From: Thermoplasmatota archaeon
GTDB lineage: Archaea; Thermoplasmatota; B47-G6; B47-G6B; 47-G6
DNA: 64,000 bases
Direction of reading: 5' to 3'
Assembly (NCBI GenBank): GCA_029258975.1
Contig: JAPDJS010000007.1
Span: forward strand, 1-64,000
The notes below the pieces were generated by a model. The model saw nothing but the letters and a program-made list of their open reading frames with translations. It did no database searches and had not been told where the DNA came from. Position 1 is the stretch's first letter. Each line of letters starts with the position of its first letter. Of this stretch, positions 7,516 through 17,309 are shown piece by piece. Both the position numbers and the translations under genes were made by a program.

Positions 7516-8759
7516 TATGATCCTCCCTTAACTACACCATATCCTATAAGTCTCCAACGTTCGGCTATCCTTCTTCCTATAGCTACACGATCTCCTTCCT
7601 GACAAACAACTGGTCTGGTAAGTATAATTTCAGCATAATCCCTTTTCACGCTACGTACATATCCTAGTGAGACGGCAGTATTGGCTGTAATCATTAGTGG
7701 TTCTCTAATTTGAAGTGGTTTAACTTTTACTTCTTGACTTAAGCCTATTACATGATCAAAAAGGTGTATTTCTAGCTCTAATGTATGCAACGTAGGAGGT
7801 AACTGATCCGGTTTGCCCACAACGTTTCCTATCATTGCATCTGCCTTAGTAAACGATGGATCTAATTTTGTGCCAATCCCAATAAGTCCTCCAGGTCTTG
7901 CCTCTTCAAGAGGCATATTTCCGCTTGTAAGGGACGTTATCTCAGTATATAGAGGTTCCCAATGCGTTTTCCTGCCCTCTTCTATTTTTACTCCTGGTCT
8001 AATTTCAATTTCATCTCCTACCCTTAGAACTCCCTGCTTAAGTGTGCCTCCTAATATACCCCCTACAAGACTTTTTACTGGAGTTCCGGGTTTGTTGACG
8101 TCGAATGATCTTACGATGTACGCCACTGGTGGTTTTTCTGGATCCCTCTTAGGTGTGGGGATGAAATCCTCAATTGCTTGAATAAGAGCATCTATATTTG
8201 CATCATGTTGAGCAGAAAGGGGAATTATGGGAACATCATGAACATGGAACTGTTCGAGGAATCTCAAAATCTCTTTGTAATTTTCCTTGGCCCTTTCCTT
8301 AGAAACTACGTCGATCTTATTTTGAACAACAATAATATTTTCTATTCCAAGGATTCTGAGAGCCATTAGATGTTCTTTTGTCTGAGGTTTCGGACATGGT
8401 TCATTAGCCGCAATAACTAAAATAGCTCCGTCCATTAATGCAGCTCCCGAAAGCATTACTGCCATCAATGATTCATGACCAGGAGCATCAACAAAAGATA
8501 CGCTTCTTAAATATTTTGCCTCTGAGTTACATTTGGGACATACAGGTTTATTCGTATAAGCCTCTGGCTCTGGACAGTTTTCACATTTGTATATATCCAT
8601 ATTTGCATAACCAAGCTTGATGGTAATTCCTCTTCTCATCTCTTCAGAGTGTGTATCAGTCCAAGTTCCAGTAAGCTTATATGTGAGTGTCGTTTTGCCA
8701 TGATCTACGTGGCCTACCATTCCTATGTTTACTTCAGGCTGTCTTTTCTGTATATTCAT
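7515..8759 (-). CDS. eif2g: Translation initiation factor aIF2 subunit gamma
   Basis: 414 residues. It is an EF-Tu-like GTPase with G1 GHVDHGKTT, G3 DAPGH, G4 QNKID and a zinc knuckle (CENCPEPEAYTNKPVCPKC) inserted between switches 1 and 2, diagnostic of e/aIF2 gamma. Domains II and III follow at normal length. It carries Met-tRNAi to the small subunit together with the alpha subunit, whose gene is at 35921. GGGGTGAT precedes ATG 8759. First gene of a two-gene unit with the PIN nuclease. Confidence 0.97.
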   Translation of the reverse strand: MNIQKRQPEVNIGMVGHVDHGKTTLTYKLTGTWTDTHSEEMRRGITIKLGYANMDIYKCENCPEPEAYTNKPVCPKCNSEAKYLRSVSFVDAPGHESLMAVMLSGAALMDGAILVIAANEPCPKPQTKEHLMALRILGIENIIVVQNKIDVVSKERAKENYKEILRFLEQFHVHDVPIIPLSAQHDANIDALIQAIEDFIPTPKRDPEKPPVAYIVRSFDVNKPGTPVKSLVGGILGGTLKQGVLRVGDEIEIRPGVKIEEGRKTHWEPLYTEITSLTSGNMPLEEARPGGLIGIGTKLDPSFTKADAMIGNVVGKPDQLPPTLHTLELEIHLFDHVIGLSQEVKVKPLQIREPLMITANTAVSLGYVRSVKRDYAEIILTRPVVCQEGDRVAIGRRIAERWRLIGYGVVKGGS

Positions 8760-8828
8760 TGAATATCACCCCAAGAGTGAATTAAGTGATAAGCCTTAAC
8801 ATTTATCCTTAAATGTTGGAGGCTCCCT

Positions 8829-9005
8829 TTATTGAAAATTATCCTCGCTTTTAAAGTGTTTGATGTTCTCATAAGATAGGTCTACATTTTGAAATAATGT
8901 TCGCGGAACGTCATCTTCAAAAACAAGAGTCACTGATTCACGGCGGGTAACCCGGAGCCTCCTCATCCTCCTTAGGGCACTCGCCCTTCTCGGGGCTCCA
9001 CCCAT
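8829..9005 (-). CDS. Short basic hypothetical protein
   Basis: 58 residues from ATG 9005, beginning MGGAPRRASALRRMRRLRVT. The N-terminal half is Arg-rich; the rest is acidic and aromatic (LVFEDDVPRTLFQNVDLSYE). A longer frame to 9065 would overlap the MMPL gene and add a hydrophobic lead, which I consider less likely. No family recognised. The basic start suggests nucleic-acid or ribosome contact, but that is only a guess, and it might not be a gene. Confidence 0.4.
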   Translation of the reverse strand: MGGAPRRASALRRMRRLRVTRRESVTLVFEDDVPRTLFQNVDLSYENIKHFKSEDNFQ

Positions 9006-9040
9006 GAAAATAAAAATTAAAAGAGAAATATAAGTGTTTT

Positions 9041-12000
9041 CTAGAACTTCTTTCTTGGCCACCATAACTTCTTTCCAAGGATTACTGACGCTACTGGAAG
9101 TAATAAGTATGCTCCAAATAGTGCACTAAGAAACACTGAAGTCGAGAGTGCTATACCCATCTCGCGTAGTCCCCAGCTTTCTGAAGCTAGCAAGGCTAAA
9201 AACGCGCTTGCTACTATGAACGATAGTCCTACGATAAATAGGCTAAACTCAGCAGATGCTCTTATTGATGCCTCCTTGGGCGTCATTGTTCTCATAAGCT
9301 CTCTAACACGATTAATGTAAAAGCTATTGTAGTCCACACCTACGCCAATAATTACGCTAACGAGTATTATCGGAATAAACCACGGTATAGGTATTCCTGC
9401 AAGATCCGCTACCCACTTTGTTACCGCTAAACCACCAAACACAGATATCCCAAGACTTAGAAGTATTATCATCGATACAACAACGCCTCTAAATGTAAAA
9501 ACAAGTGTTACGAACATTAGTAGTATTGCTACTGGTAAGACCTTACCATAGAACTCTGAGTCTAGTAGCTCTTCTAGTTCCTTGCTAGCTTCAGGTTCTC
9601 CTCCAACATATATGGAGACATTCTCGGAGGCATATGAGTGGGCTATTTGCTTTATACTTTCTACCTGTTTCATACCTTCCGAAGAGAACGGATTAACGCT
9701 TAACGTGATTTCAATCCCCACTATCTTACCATCGCTAGATGCATATCTCTCGTCCTCGAGAGGTGAGGTAACATGCTCTACGTACGGTACTTGTTTCAGT
9801 TCATTAACAATTGCTTCGACGGTCTCCTTATAGTTGGTCCACTCTTTGTCAAATTCTATGACTACCTTAATTGGCATTAATGCGCCAACATCATATTTTT
9901 CGGAGTATATTTCATAGGCAATATAAGAGTTGCTGTGAATGGGCAGAAATACTGTGTAATCATGACTACGCTCTATTTTGAATGCTGTAATGCCAAATAA
10001 AGCTCCAAGAAGAATTATTCCTGCAAAGATTATTGGAGCTACCTTAGTAGAGCTTATTCTCTCCACTACTCTGCTCCTTAGATTTTTAAGTCTCTTCTTT
10101 GTTTTCTCTATGTCGCTAGGATACCAGAACCATTTATTTCCATGCGATAAGGATAGAATAGATGGAGTTACAATCAGACTAGAGATGTAAACATAGGCAA
10201 TTCCTATGGGAAGTGTTGTTCCTAGTGATTTCATGAATGGGAAGTGCCACGCAAGCATCAATACAGCGAACCCAGCGATATCGGTAAAGGCACTAGCTGA
10301 TATTCCCCAGAACGATTCTTTTAATGCTATCTCAGCGACCTCTAGATGGTCAGTCCCATTTGCAAGTTCTATTTTGAATCTTCTTACCATGTATGTCGCA
10401 TAGTCTATTCCCAAACCAAGTGGGGCTGTAAGGAGTAATGTCTGAGAATATCTGCTTACGTCAATTATTCCAAAATGTCCTAGAAGATATACTGTAGCCA
10501 TGCTCATACTCAATGCTGTTCCAATCCCAATGAATGGAAGTACAGAGGCTACAAAAGATTCCATAACAAGTATTGTTATTATCAGAACCCCCACCAGTGA
10601 GACTATATTAATACGACTTACCTCTCTGCTTCCGTGTTCCCTCATTTCTTCTGCCATAATTGTAGGTCCTATGATATAAGCCGATGCATTCGATGGAAGC
10701 ATCTCTCTTGCAACATTAAGAGCTTCCATAGCTTTGTTATAGCTCTCTGTTTCTAGAACTATGACAAAAGAAGAGTTGTCCCTAGATATCATAACTCCTC
10801 TAAATTCCTCAAACGCTTCTGACCATATTTTCTCAAACACAATAGCAGAATACTTTGTAATCACGTCTATTGTACCGTATGTATAATTGTCCACGATATC
10901 ATTAACAAAATCTTCGGGATCTATCCCTATGGCCTCAAAACCTCCTTTGAATTCTTCTGGAATCTCAAAGAGGCTCTTTAAGATCTCGTTCAATTCGTCT
11001 TTCGTTATTTCGGGACCATACTTCCCAAGATAAGTCACAAACGGTGATGCTTCGCTTGGAACTATGTTATACAGATCTTCAATGACTATTCCCCATAAGT
11101 TCTCTTTTGATGTGTTTTGACCATATATTTCTTCGAGATCTTCCTCTAAAAACGATGGTACACTCACTGGCGCACTTTCAACAATAGATGTGATTATGAA
11201 ACTCTTTATTTCTTCTTCTGTCGGATGAGTTCCTAAAGTGAGTAGTGCCTCTTTAATGATCCCCTTATATTCGTCTGGAACCTCTGGAGAAGAAACTATT
11301 ATTTCGGCAGAAACGTTGTGTACAGTTTCTCCTTGGTGAATTCTCGTAACTGCGCCTATAATTGTCGACTGCGGCATTATTGGGGGGCTCATGAGTGCTG
11401 TAAAATATGCTGCTTTATAGAAAGCAAAACTCTCATTTATAATGTACACCGTATAATTTTCCAGGATGTCAGAAATTATCATCTGAGAGACGTTTTCAGG
11501 AATGCCAAACGTCGCTAGTTGTGCTTCTAATATGCCTTCAAATTGCGATATAACAATCTCTCTTATAGAGTTATCAAGGACGTCTTCATTTATCTCGCCT
11601 ATGACATATTTTATTACAAGATTCAAAATCTCAAGAGGGACTTCGCTTGGAACTTCTCCCTGAACTGCGCTCCAAAGTGCTTGATACATAACTGTTGGAT
11701 CGCTTAGGCTCAAGTTTGCATTTAGATCAAACGTATAAACAATGTCGAGAAGCATAACTAAAGATTCATTAGTTAACGCATTCTTAAGGACTAAATAGGC
11801 CATATGTGGTGATGCTCCCTCGGTAAGAAGTAGCCTCAAGTATTCTTCGTCTAACTGAGGCATGTTTAGGGTGGCTAATAAGCCATATGTGAGAGATATC
11901 GTCTTGTTCATTATCTCCTCGGGAGTGGGACTTAGTCCAAGATCTATGGAGGCATTTATAATCTGTTGAGCTATGTATTGAGCTAACTCAGAGTACTCTT

Positions 12001-13357
12001 CCGGGATTTGAGATGCTATAATAAATGTCAAAACAGATGAGTCTCTTAAGTCGTCGATTGTATTTTCTTTTATGCCGTCAATCTCAGTCAACAATAGAAC
12101 TTGGCTTTGCCAAGCACTGATTGGAGGGGTCTCGCCTGGGATATAGACTAATATTCCTAAAAGCGTCTTTGTACCATTTTCAGACCATAGCGAGTATTCT
12201 TCCAAAAATCTCTCGTGGAATTCTTCTAATAAAGATTCGCTAAATGTCTGATACTCGGGAGGGAGATATTGTAAAATTAACTCTTGTGCTATTGATTCAC
12301 CAATAGTTATAAGCAAAATGTCATCAGCAAGCTCTGGATGTCCTTGTGTAGCATTCATAACAGAAGAATATACTAAATAAACAAATTCCTCCTCGGGAGT
12401 GGGTATGGGAGCTATAGCAGAACAATTCACAAGAGTTAGTACGGTATTGATGTCATCAGAGTCCAAACCGTTGGTATAGGCATCAGTAGCATAAAGAAGG
12501 TAATAGTGTACCCTAATCACATCAAATATCGTTGAAGTATATACGCCAGAGACTGTGTATATAGCCAGATTCATCTGGTATATGCTTTCGTTAATCATCT
12601 TTTCTAGATTTTCCAATTCTTTCAAACTTGAAAATGTAGCAGTATAATTTTCATCCAAAGAGTACAAGCCATATTTTAGCTTTGATATAAGACTCTTTAG
12701 TTCTTCCACTTGTGTAAAAGTTTCTGTTAAAGTGTCGTTTAGTCCTAAAGAAGCCTCAATAATGGCGTTTTCAAGCATTAATGTTCCATTATATGCTTCA
12801 TTTAGTGCGGCAACTGTATCTCCATACACGCCTAGCAAGATTTCGAGATTTTGTCTTAAGCTCTCAGCACTCAAATACATCTGCCATAAAGCTTCTTGAA
12901 GAAATGTAGCGTTATCTCTCATGTCATAAAGTGATTTCTCCATCATTTCTAGGACTTTTGTTAATTGTTCATAAGATTCCGTAACGTTCTTCTCAGCCTC
13001 ATTACTAATCTCTTCCATCACGTCATAAATAGAATACACGTTATTTGCCAATCCTTCAGAGAGTATTCTGTCCTTATAAGACTCATACCATTCTTTGGTC
13101 TCATTAGAAAAATACATATTATCAATTATAATCTCCTCTCCAGCAAGAGCTGCTGTAAATCCCGTATAATTAAGATTCAAATTTTTCCACAGTTCTTCAG
13201 CTTTTACATATTCTGACGCCTCAGGAAGAAGTTTTGTTTCTTCATAAACTACTACTTCGTTTAATTTCATCGCGAATGGTGCCATGATAAGCGTAAGTAT
13301 GATCCACAATGATAGTACTAACTTTGGATGTCTAACAATGCCTCGTGCGATATTCAT
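9041..13357 (-). CDS. Very large MMPL/RND-family membrane transporter
   Basis: 1438 residues. The N-terminal helix (LVLSLWIILTLIMAPFAMKL) is followed by an external loop of roughly 880 residues, then two helix blocks (from 'SRINIVSLVGVLIITIL' at about 920, and from 'VLPVAILLMFVTLVFTF' at about 1265) separated by a second, much shorter loop. 'GLGIDYATYM' and 'GVGVDYNSFY' are the paired acidic TM4/TM10-type motifs of MMPL proteins, so proton-driven export of lipids or hydrophobic compounds is likely. The first loop is unusually long, Glu/Leu-rich and partly coiled coil. GGGGGTTTTAAG precedes ATG 13357. Substrate unknown. Confidence 0.92.
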   Translation of the reverse strand: MNIARGIVRHPKLVLSLWIILTLIMAPFAMKLNEVVVYEETKLLPEASEYVKAEELWKNLNLNYTGFTAALAGEEIIIDNMYFSNETKEWYESYKDRILSEGLANNVYSIYDVMEEISNEAEKNVTESYEQLTKVLEMMEKSLYDMRDNATFLQEALWQMYLSAESLRQNLEILLGVYGDTVAALNEAYNGTLMLENAIIEASLGLNDTLTETFTQVEELKSLISKLKYGLYSLDENYTATFSSLKELENLEKMINESIYQMNLAIYTVSGVYTSTIFDVIRVHYYLLYATDAYTNGLDSDDINTVLTLVNCSAIAPIPTPEEEFVYLVYSSVMNATQGHPELADDILLITIGESIAQELILQYLPPEYQTFSESLLEEFHERFLEEYSLWSENGTKTLLGILVYIPGETPPISAWQSQVLLLTEIDGIKENTIDDLRDSSVLTFIIASQIPEEYSELAQYIAQQIINASIDLGLSPTPEEIMNKTISLTYGLLATLNMPQLDEEYLRLLLTEGASPHMAYLVLKNALTNESLVMLLDIVYTFDLNANLSLSDPTVMYQALWSAVQGEVPSEVPLEILNLVIKYVIGEINEDVLDNSIREIVISQFEGILEAQLATFGIPENVSQMIISDILENYTVYIINESFAFYKAAYFTALMSPPIMPQSTIIGAVTRIHQGETVHNVSAEIIVSSPEVPDEYKGIIKEALLTLGTHPTEEEIKSFIITSIVESAPVSVPSFLEEDLEEIYGQNTSKENLWGIVIEDLYNIVPSEASPFVTYLGKYGPEITKDELNEILKSLFEIPEEFKGGFEAIGIDPEDFVNDIVDNYTYGTIDVITKYSAIVFEKIWSEAFEEFRGVMISRDNSSFVIVLETESYNKAMEALNVAREMLPSNASAYIIGPTIMAEEMREHGSREVSRINIVSLVGVLIITILVMESFVASVLPFIGIGTALSMSMATVYLLGHFGIIDVSRYSQTLLLTAPLGLGIDYATYMVRRFKIELANGTDHLEVAEIALKESFWGISASAFTDIAGFAVLMLAWHFPFMKSLGTTLPIGIAYVYISSLIVTPSILSLSHGNKWFWYPSDIEKTKKRLKNLRSRVVERISSTKVAPIIFAGIILLGALFGITAFKIERSHDYTVFLPIHSNSYIAYEIYSEKYDVGALMPIKVVIEFDKEWTNYKETVEAIVNELKQVPYVEHVTSPLEDERYASSDGKIVGIEITLSVNPFSSEGMKQVESIKQIAHSYASENVSIYVGGEPEASKELEELLDSEFYGKVLPVAILLMFVTLVFTFRGVVVSMIILLSLGISVFGGLAVTKWVADLAGIPIPWFIPIILVSVIIGVGVDYNSFYINRVRELMRTMTPKEASIRASAEFSLFIVGLSFIVASAFLALLASESWGLREMGIALSTSVFLSALFGAYLLLPVASVILGKKLWWPRKKF

Positions 13358-13369
13358 CTTAAAACCCCC

Positions 13370-13564
13370 TGTCTGCAGGCTGATAATATCTCAAATATCA
13401 ATATATCAATAGACATAAGACATAGATAATAGCAACGTTTATAAAACCATATACTTCCCACACCCTGGTCTTAAATTATAGTGTGATCCCTATTCTCTGG
13501 AATATACGTGAGAAAACTTATTTAAAGTCTTAAAACCGTAGTCTTAAGTTTGCATCTGCAGACA
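13370..13564. repeat. Nine-base inverted repeats flanking a divergent promoter region
   Basis: TGTCTGCAG (13370-13378) and its exact complement CTGCAGACA (13556-13564) lie just upstream of the two divergent genes, MMPL and AMP phosphorylase. Between them GTCTTAA occurs three times (near 13468, 13527 and 13541), the last two within AGTCTTAA copies 14 bases apart. This could be a looping or shared operator; no regulator is known. Confidence 0.4.
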
Positions 13565-13598
13565 AATTTTAATAACAATGTTAGGTGTGGTGTTTAAG

Positions 13599-15110
13599 AT
13601 GAAGTTCAAAGTCAAACTCTCGAAGATAAATACGGGTAAGCCCTCCCTGATTATCAATCCCAAAGACTGTGAAAAAGTAGGCCTCCATCCAAAGGATGTC
13701 GCTTATATTATAGCATCTGGTTCCAAGAAAACTTGTGCCACAGTAATTGTGAGTGATAACATTGAAGAGGGCTACATAGAGCTTACAGAACACGTAAAAA
13801 GGGCACTAAAAATTAGTGAGCTTCCAGAATTTGTTGAAGTGTTGCCTGCAGGGCCATCAGCATCTCTTCCGTTAATAAAAGCTAAACTTTACGGTAAAAA
13901 ACTAACAAGACACGAGATAAAAACTATGGTTAAAGAGATCGTAGAAAGAAGGCTCGGCGATGCTGAAATAAGCATGCTCTGTGCAGCTTTAATGGTTAAT
14001 GGGATGGATCTAGAAGAGGTACGAAACTTATCCCTTTCTATAGCTGAGCTAGGAGAGATCATTGAGTGGCCCTTTGGACCCATTTATGATGTTCACAGCA
14101 TAGGCGGCGTCCCTGGTAACAAAACTGCCTTACTAACAGTCCCTATTGTAGCATCGTTTGGCGTAAAAATACCTAAAACATCCTCAAGAGCCATCACTAG
14201 TCCAGCTGGGACAGCTGATGTCATGGAAACACTAGCACCTGTCGCTCTTAAGCCTGAAGAGATCGTTGAGATTGTCACAAAAGTAAATGCTGTTCTTGCA
14301 TGGGGAGGTTCACTCAATCTAGCACCGGCAGATGATATCATAATTGAAGTAGAGCGTGTTCTATCTGTAGACCCCGAACCAATACTTCTTGCAAGTATTA
14401 TGTCAAAAAAGATTGCAATGGGAATTAATAAACTACTCATTGATATGCCTACTGGAACGGAAGCAAAAATTGAAAAAATTGAGGATGCTGAAACACTAGC
14501 AACTAGGTTTATTGAGCTAGGAAAACTCTTAGAGATTCAAACAAAAGTTGCGATAACATATGGTGGCCAACCCATAGGGAGAAACGTTGGTCCTGCGCTA
14601 GAGGCTTACGAAGCACTAGAAACATTAATGAATGGTAAAGGGCCCGGAAGTTTAGTCCATAAGGCCACATCTCTGGCAGGAATAATTCTCGAAGAAGCTG
14701 GGATTGCTCCTCATGGTCAAGGAAAAGCCTTTGCCATGGAGGCCTTAAAGAGTGGTAAAGCATATGAAAAAATGAAAGAAATCATCTCTGCCCAAGGCGG
14801 AGATCCTAATATAAAGCCTGAAGACCTACCAATAGGAGATTATAGAGAAATATTCACTTCACAAACGTCTGGATACGTTACATATATTAGTAACAGGGCC
14901 ATAGCAAGTATTGCAAGAGTTGCAGGAGCTCCTGCAGATAAAGGTGCTGGTGTAAGACTTTATGTAAAAGCCGGAGAAAACGTAAAACCCGGAGACCCAC
15001 TTTTTGAGATATACGCTGAATCTGAAGAAAAACTCTCAGAGGCGTTAATTGTAGCAAGACGTAACTGGCCAATAAGAGTAGAAGGGATGCTCCTAAAAAC
15101 ATTAGGATGA
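13599..15110 (+). CDS. deoA: AMP phosphorylase (archaeal DeoA)
   Basis: 503 residues. The N-terminal about 85-residue domain is typical of archaeal AMPpase and absent from bacterial thymidine phosphorylase; the phosphorylase core has 'SIGGVPGNKT', 'KTSSRAITSPAGTADV', 'GPGS' and 'KGAG'. It phosphorolyses nucleoside 5'-monophosphates to base and ribose-1,5-bisphosphate, the first step of the archaeal route to 3-phosphoglycerate via R15P isomerase and type III RuBisCO, neither of which is in this window. I chose ATG 13599 behind GGTGTGGTG and aligned with the family N-terminus, rather than the ATG at 13578. Confidence 0.95.
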   Translation: MKFKVKLSKINTGKPSLIINPKDCEKVGLHPKDVAYIIASGSKKTCATVIVSDNIEEGYIELTEHVKRALKISELPEFVEVLPAGPSASLPLIKAKLYGKKLTRHEIKTMVKEIVERRLGDAEISMLCAALMVNGMDLEEVRNLSLSIAELGEIIEWPFGPIYDVHSIGGVPGNKTALLTVPIVASFGVKIPKTSSRAITSPAGTADVMETLAPVALKPEEIVEIVTKVNAVLAWGGSLNLAPADDIIIEVERVLSVDPEPILLASIMSKKIAMGINKLLIDMPTGTEAKIEKIEDAETLATRFIELGKLLEIQTKVAITYGGQPIGRNVGPALEAYEALETLMNGKGPGSLVHKATSLAGIILEEAGIAPHGQGKAFAMEALKSGKAYEKMKEIISAQGGDPNIKPEDLPIGDYREIFTSQTSGYVTYISNRAIASIARVAGAPADKGAGVRLYVKAGENVKPGDPLFEIYAESEEKLSEALIVARRNWPIRVEGMLLKTLG

Positions 15111-15149
15111 GGGAGGGCTCAGGGGTCCTCCTGAAAGTTTACTAAAATA

Positions 15150-15590
15150 TTATGAGTTTCCTAGCCCCTTTATCCATTCCATTAAAATCTCTTTTTTCCT
15201 GGGATATACATTGAATGATACTACCAAAGAGATCACATCATCTCCTTCTGTTGCAACAATTTGACCTCGGTATGCTTCTTGTTTGTCTAGTCTTAAATAA
15301 AGACGAAGTTTTTCATCAATTCTATCAGAGAGTGTTGAAATAATGTAGTTATAGTTGCTCTTTTCGGAAAATATTCTGCTTAAAACGTTTAAAATGTTCT
15401 TCCTCTTTGAGATTTCGCCCGTCAGTATTATTATTTCGTTACCAAAGAATCCTTTTGTCCTTACTGTTTTTAGTTCAATATTTTCTCCCAATACATTAGC
15501 AACAGCCTTTTTGACCTTTTCTATGTCTTCAGTGGCGTGAACTATTACTCTCAACGACATCCGTGCCGGAGCTACGCGACCTCCTATCAT
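15150..15590 (-). CDS. RNA-binding protein of the COG1325/DUF54 type
   Basis: 146 residues from ATG 15590, which has GAGGAGAT directly upstream; the frame is open to a TTG at 15605. The conserved region starts at 'MSLRVIVHATEDIEKVKKAV' and includes 'LKTVRTKGFFGNEIIILTGE' and 'YLRLDKQEAYRGQI', the pattern of archaeal COG1325 proteins once called predicted exosome subunits. Ribosomal L5-like fold and RNA binding are suggested for the family; function is unproven. Third gene of a unit with the two KaiC paralogues. Confidence 0.75.
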   Translation of the reverse strand: MIGGRVAPARMSLRVIVHATEDIEKVKKAVANVLGENIELKTVRTKGFFGNEIIILTGEISKRKNILNVLSRIFSEKSNYNYIISTLSDRIDEKLRLYLRLDKQEAYRGQIVATEGDDVISLVVSFNVYPRKKEILMEWIKGLGNS

Positions 15591-15601
15591 TTCTGATCTC
15601 C

Positions 15602-16351
15602 TCAAATCTTCTCAATGCGTTCAATTAGTATTCCTTCTCTTGGAACTATCGAGTATACTCCCGTAAAACGAATATGAGGGTAGTTCTTTATTTTTATTGT
15701 TTCTATAATATTTACTCGCTGTTTACCTCTTGCTTTTTCAGAATAAAGCTTAAACACAATATCGCTATTTGAAATTAGCTTCTTTTCTAGCTGAGGGTAT
15801 AATCCAACCTCTAGGGGCAATATGTAAAAGTTATGATTATGTTTCGCTTGACTTACTATAGAGTTTAAAAAAGAAAAAATTCTCTCGAAATTGTTTTCTT
15901 CCACTAGGAAATCAAGGAAGTCTATGAAAATTTTTGATCTTTTTCTATCATATATTTTTTCAATTACTACAGCTAAAGTTGATTGTTCAGATATTCCCTC
16001 AGTTTTTGTAAGCAACTTTTGAAAATCTTCCAACTTTTGGGAAGCAAATATTTGAGCTATAGTAGACATAGACTGCATATAGGTCTTGGATATCATCTCT
16101 CCAATATCTATGATTTCAACGTCTTGAATGTTTCCCAAATTGAAATTTTTCACAGCTTCTACAAACTCCACCTTTGTCTCTTTTGCAATTAGGGCTACTT
16201 TATTGTATGAATCGTTAGCCATTAAAACGGCCTTTGAAATAATTTCATATCCAGACTCTGGAGAAGAAAGTATAGAAATCACTCCTCCGGTCATTTTCAC
16301 CTCTGACACTAATCTATCTAAATCCTTGATGCCAAAACTAACGTTAAACAT
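15602..16351 (-). CDS. KaiC/RadA-like paralogue lacking Walker A
   Basis: 249 residues. The fold pattern follows the active KaiC-like gene just upstream: 'GIKDLDRLV' start, a strand-loop-helix where the P-loop should be, and a final 'EGILIERI' strand matching the active gene's 'EDGIVFV'. In place of GxxGxGKT it has SSPESGYE, with neither the glycine-rich turn nor the lysine, so ATP binding is unlikely. The Walker B region (KIFIDFLDFL) keeps an Asp. Probably a regulatory partner of the adjacent KaiC. It follows that gene by 17 bases on the same strand. Confidence 0.7.
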   Translation of the reverse strand: MFNVSFGIKDLDRLVSEVKMTGGVISILSSPESGYEIISKAVLMANDSYNKVALIAKETKVEFVEAVKNFNLGNIQDVEIIDIGEMISKTYMQSMSTIAQIFASQKLEDFQKLLTKTEGISEQSTLAVVIEKIYDRKRSKIFIDFLDFLVEENNFERIFSFLNSIVSQAKHNHNFYILPLEVGLYPQLEKKLISNSDIVFKLYSEKARGKQRVNIIETIKIKNYPHIRFTGVYSIVPREGILIERIEKI

Positions 16352-16368
16352 TGATTGCGCCCTCCAAA

Positions 16369-17136
16369 TTAAACGAAAACTATTCCGTCCTCTGTTATTT
16401 TGAATGTCCTCCTTATATCAGAGTACCTCGTACCCCGAGCTTTAAGTACTTGAAGCCATCTTAAAACACCGGATGGAGTAACCTCCAATGAGAGGAATAT
16501 TATCACATCTGAAATATACGCATCAAAATCAAGCGGAACCTTCAAGGGACTGTCGTTCTCGGTTTCACTAACCAGCATTATAATGCTTTTATATGCAAAG
16601 GCCATTTTAGAGAGTTTCATGAGGAATTCTCTGTATTCGTCTTTGCTTTCAAAATATGTCTTTAGACTTGATGTTGAATCTATTATAAGCCTCTTAACAT
16701 TCCCCTTTTCAATGAAGCTTTTAATTAAAGATAAAAATGCATCATAAGTAAAACCAATCGCACTTTTTTCTATAAGTTCTTTTATAGTATCAAAATCTAC
16801 AAAAACTATTTGCCCTGATGCAATTTTATCATCATCATAAAATGTATATCCCTTTGCATATGTAGTAAGCTTTTCTTTAGGCTCGGTTAACGTAATATAT
16901 AACACTTTCTCATTTTCTTCTGCACTAAAAGCAAACTGTAATGCCATGGTCGTTTTTCCTGATCCCGGAGGACCACATAGAAGAACTAAGCTTCCTTTTA
17001 TAAACCCCCCATTAAACATAATATCAAGTTCTCTAATACCCGTAGAGATTCTTTTGAGCTCCTCCATAGACTTTTTTCTAAGAATACTTTCGATATAATT
17101 AATGTCAATCTCATCGTCTCTAGCAGGTTTGTTCAT
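16369..17136 (-). CDS. KaiC-like single-domain ATPase
   Basis: About 255 residues. After a 25-residue acidic/basic lead the domain runs 'ISTGIRELDIMFNGG', Walker A GPPGSGKTT (55-63), Walker B 'RLIIDSTSS' and 'LKARGTRYSDIRRTFKITED' near the end, a standard archaeal KaiC-like (RecJ/GvpD-type) protein. ATG 17136 is preferred over GTG 17145, neither with a strong ribosome site. First gene of a three-gene unit with a Walker-less paralogue and a COG1325 protein. Archaeal KaiC-like proteins have poorly known regulatory roles. Confidence 0.85.
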   Translation of the reverse strand: MNKPARDDEIDINYIESILRKKSMEELKRISTGIRELDIMFNGGFIKGSLVLLCGPPGSGKTTMALQFAFSAEENEKVLYITLTEPKEKLTTYAKGYTFYDDDKIASGQIVFVDFDTIKELIEKSAIGFTYDAFLSLIKSFIEKGNVKRLIIDSTSSLKTYFESKDEYREFLMKLSKMAFAYKSIIMLVSETENDSPLKVPLDFDAYISDVIIFLSLEVTPSGVLRWLQVLKARGTRYSDIRRTFKITEDGIVFV

Positions 17137-17309
17137 CCTAACCACTCTTTAGCTTCAAAAGTCTTGGTTACAACAACCTTGAATAATTGCTTCGGAAGTA
17201 TATACCCTACCTTATTTATTGCTTCCTCGAATATATTATCATAACCTTATTTAATATCTCCCTACTAAGGTTATAGAGAGAGTAAATACCAAGCTGCGAG
17301 GGATGTAAA

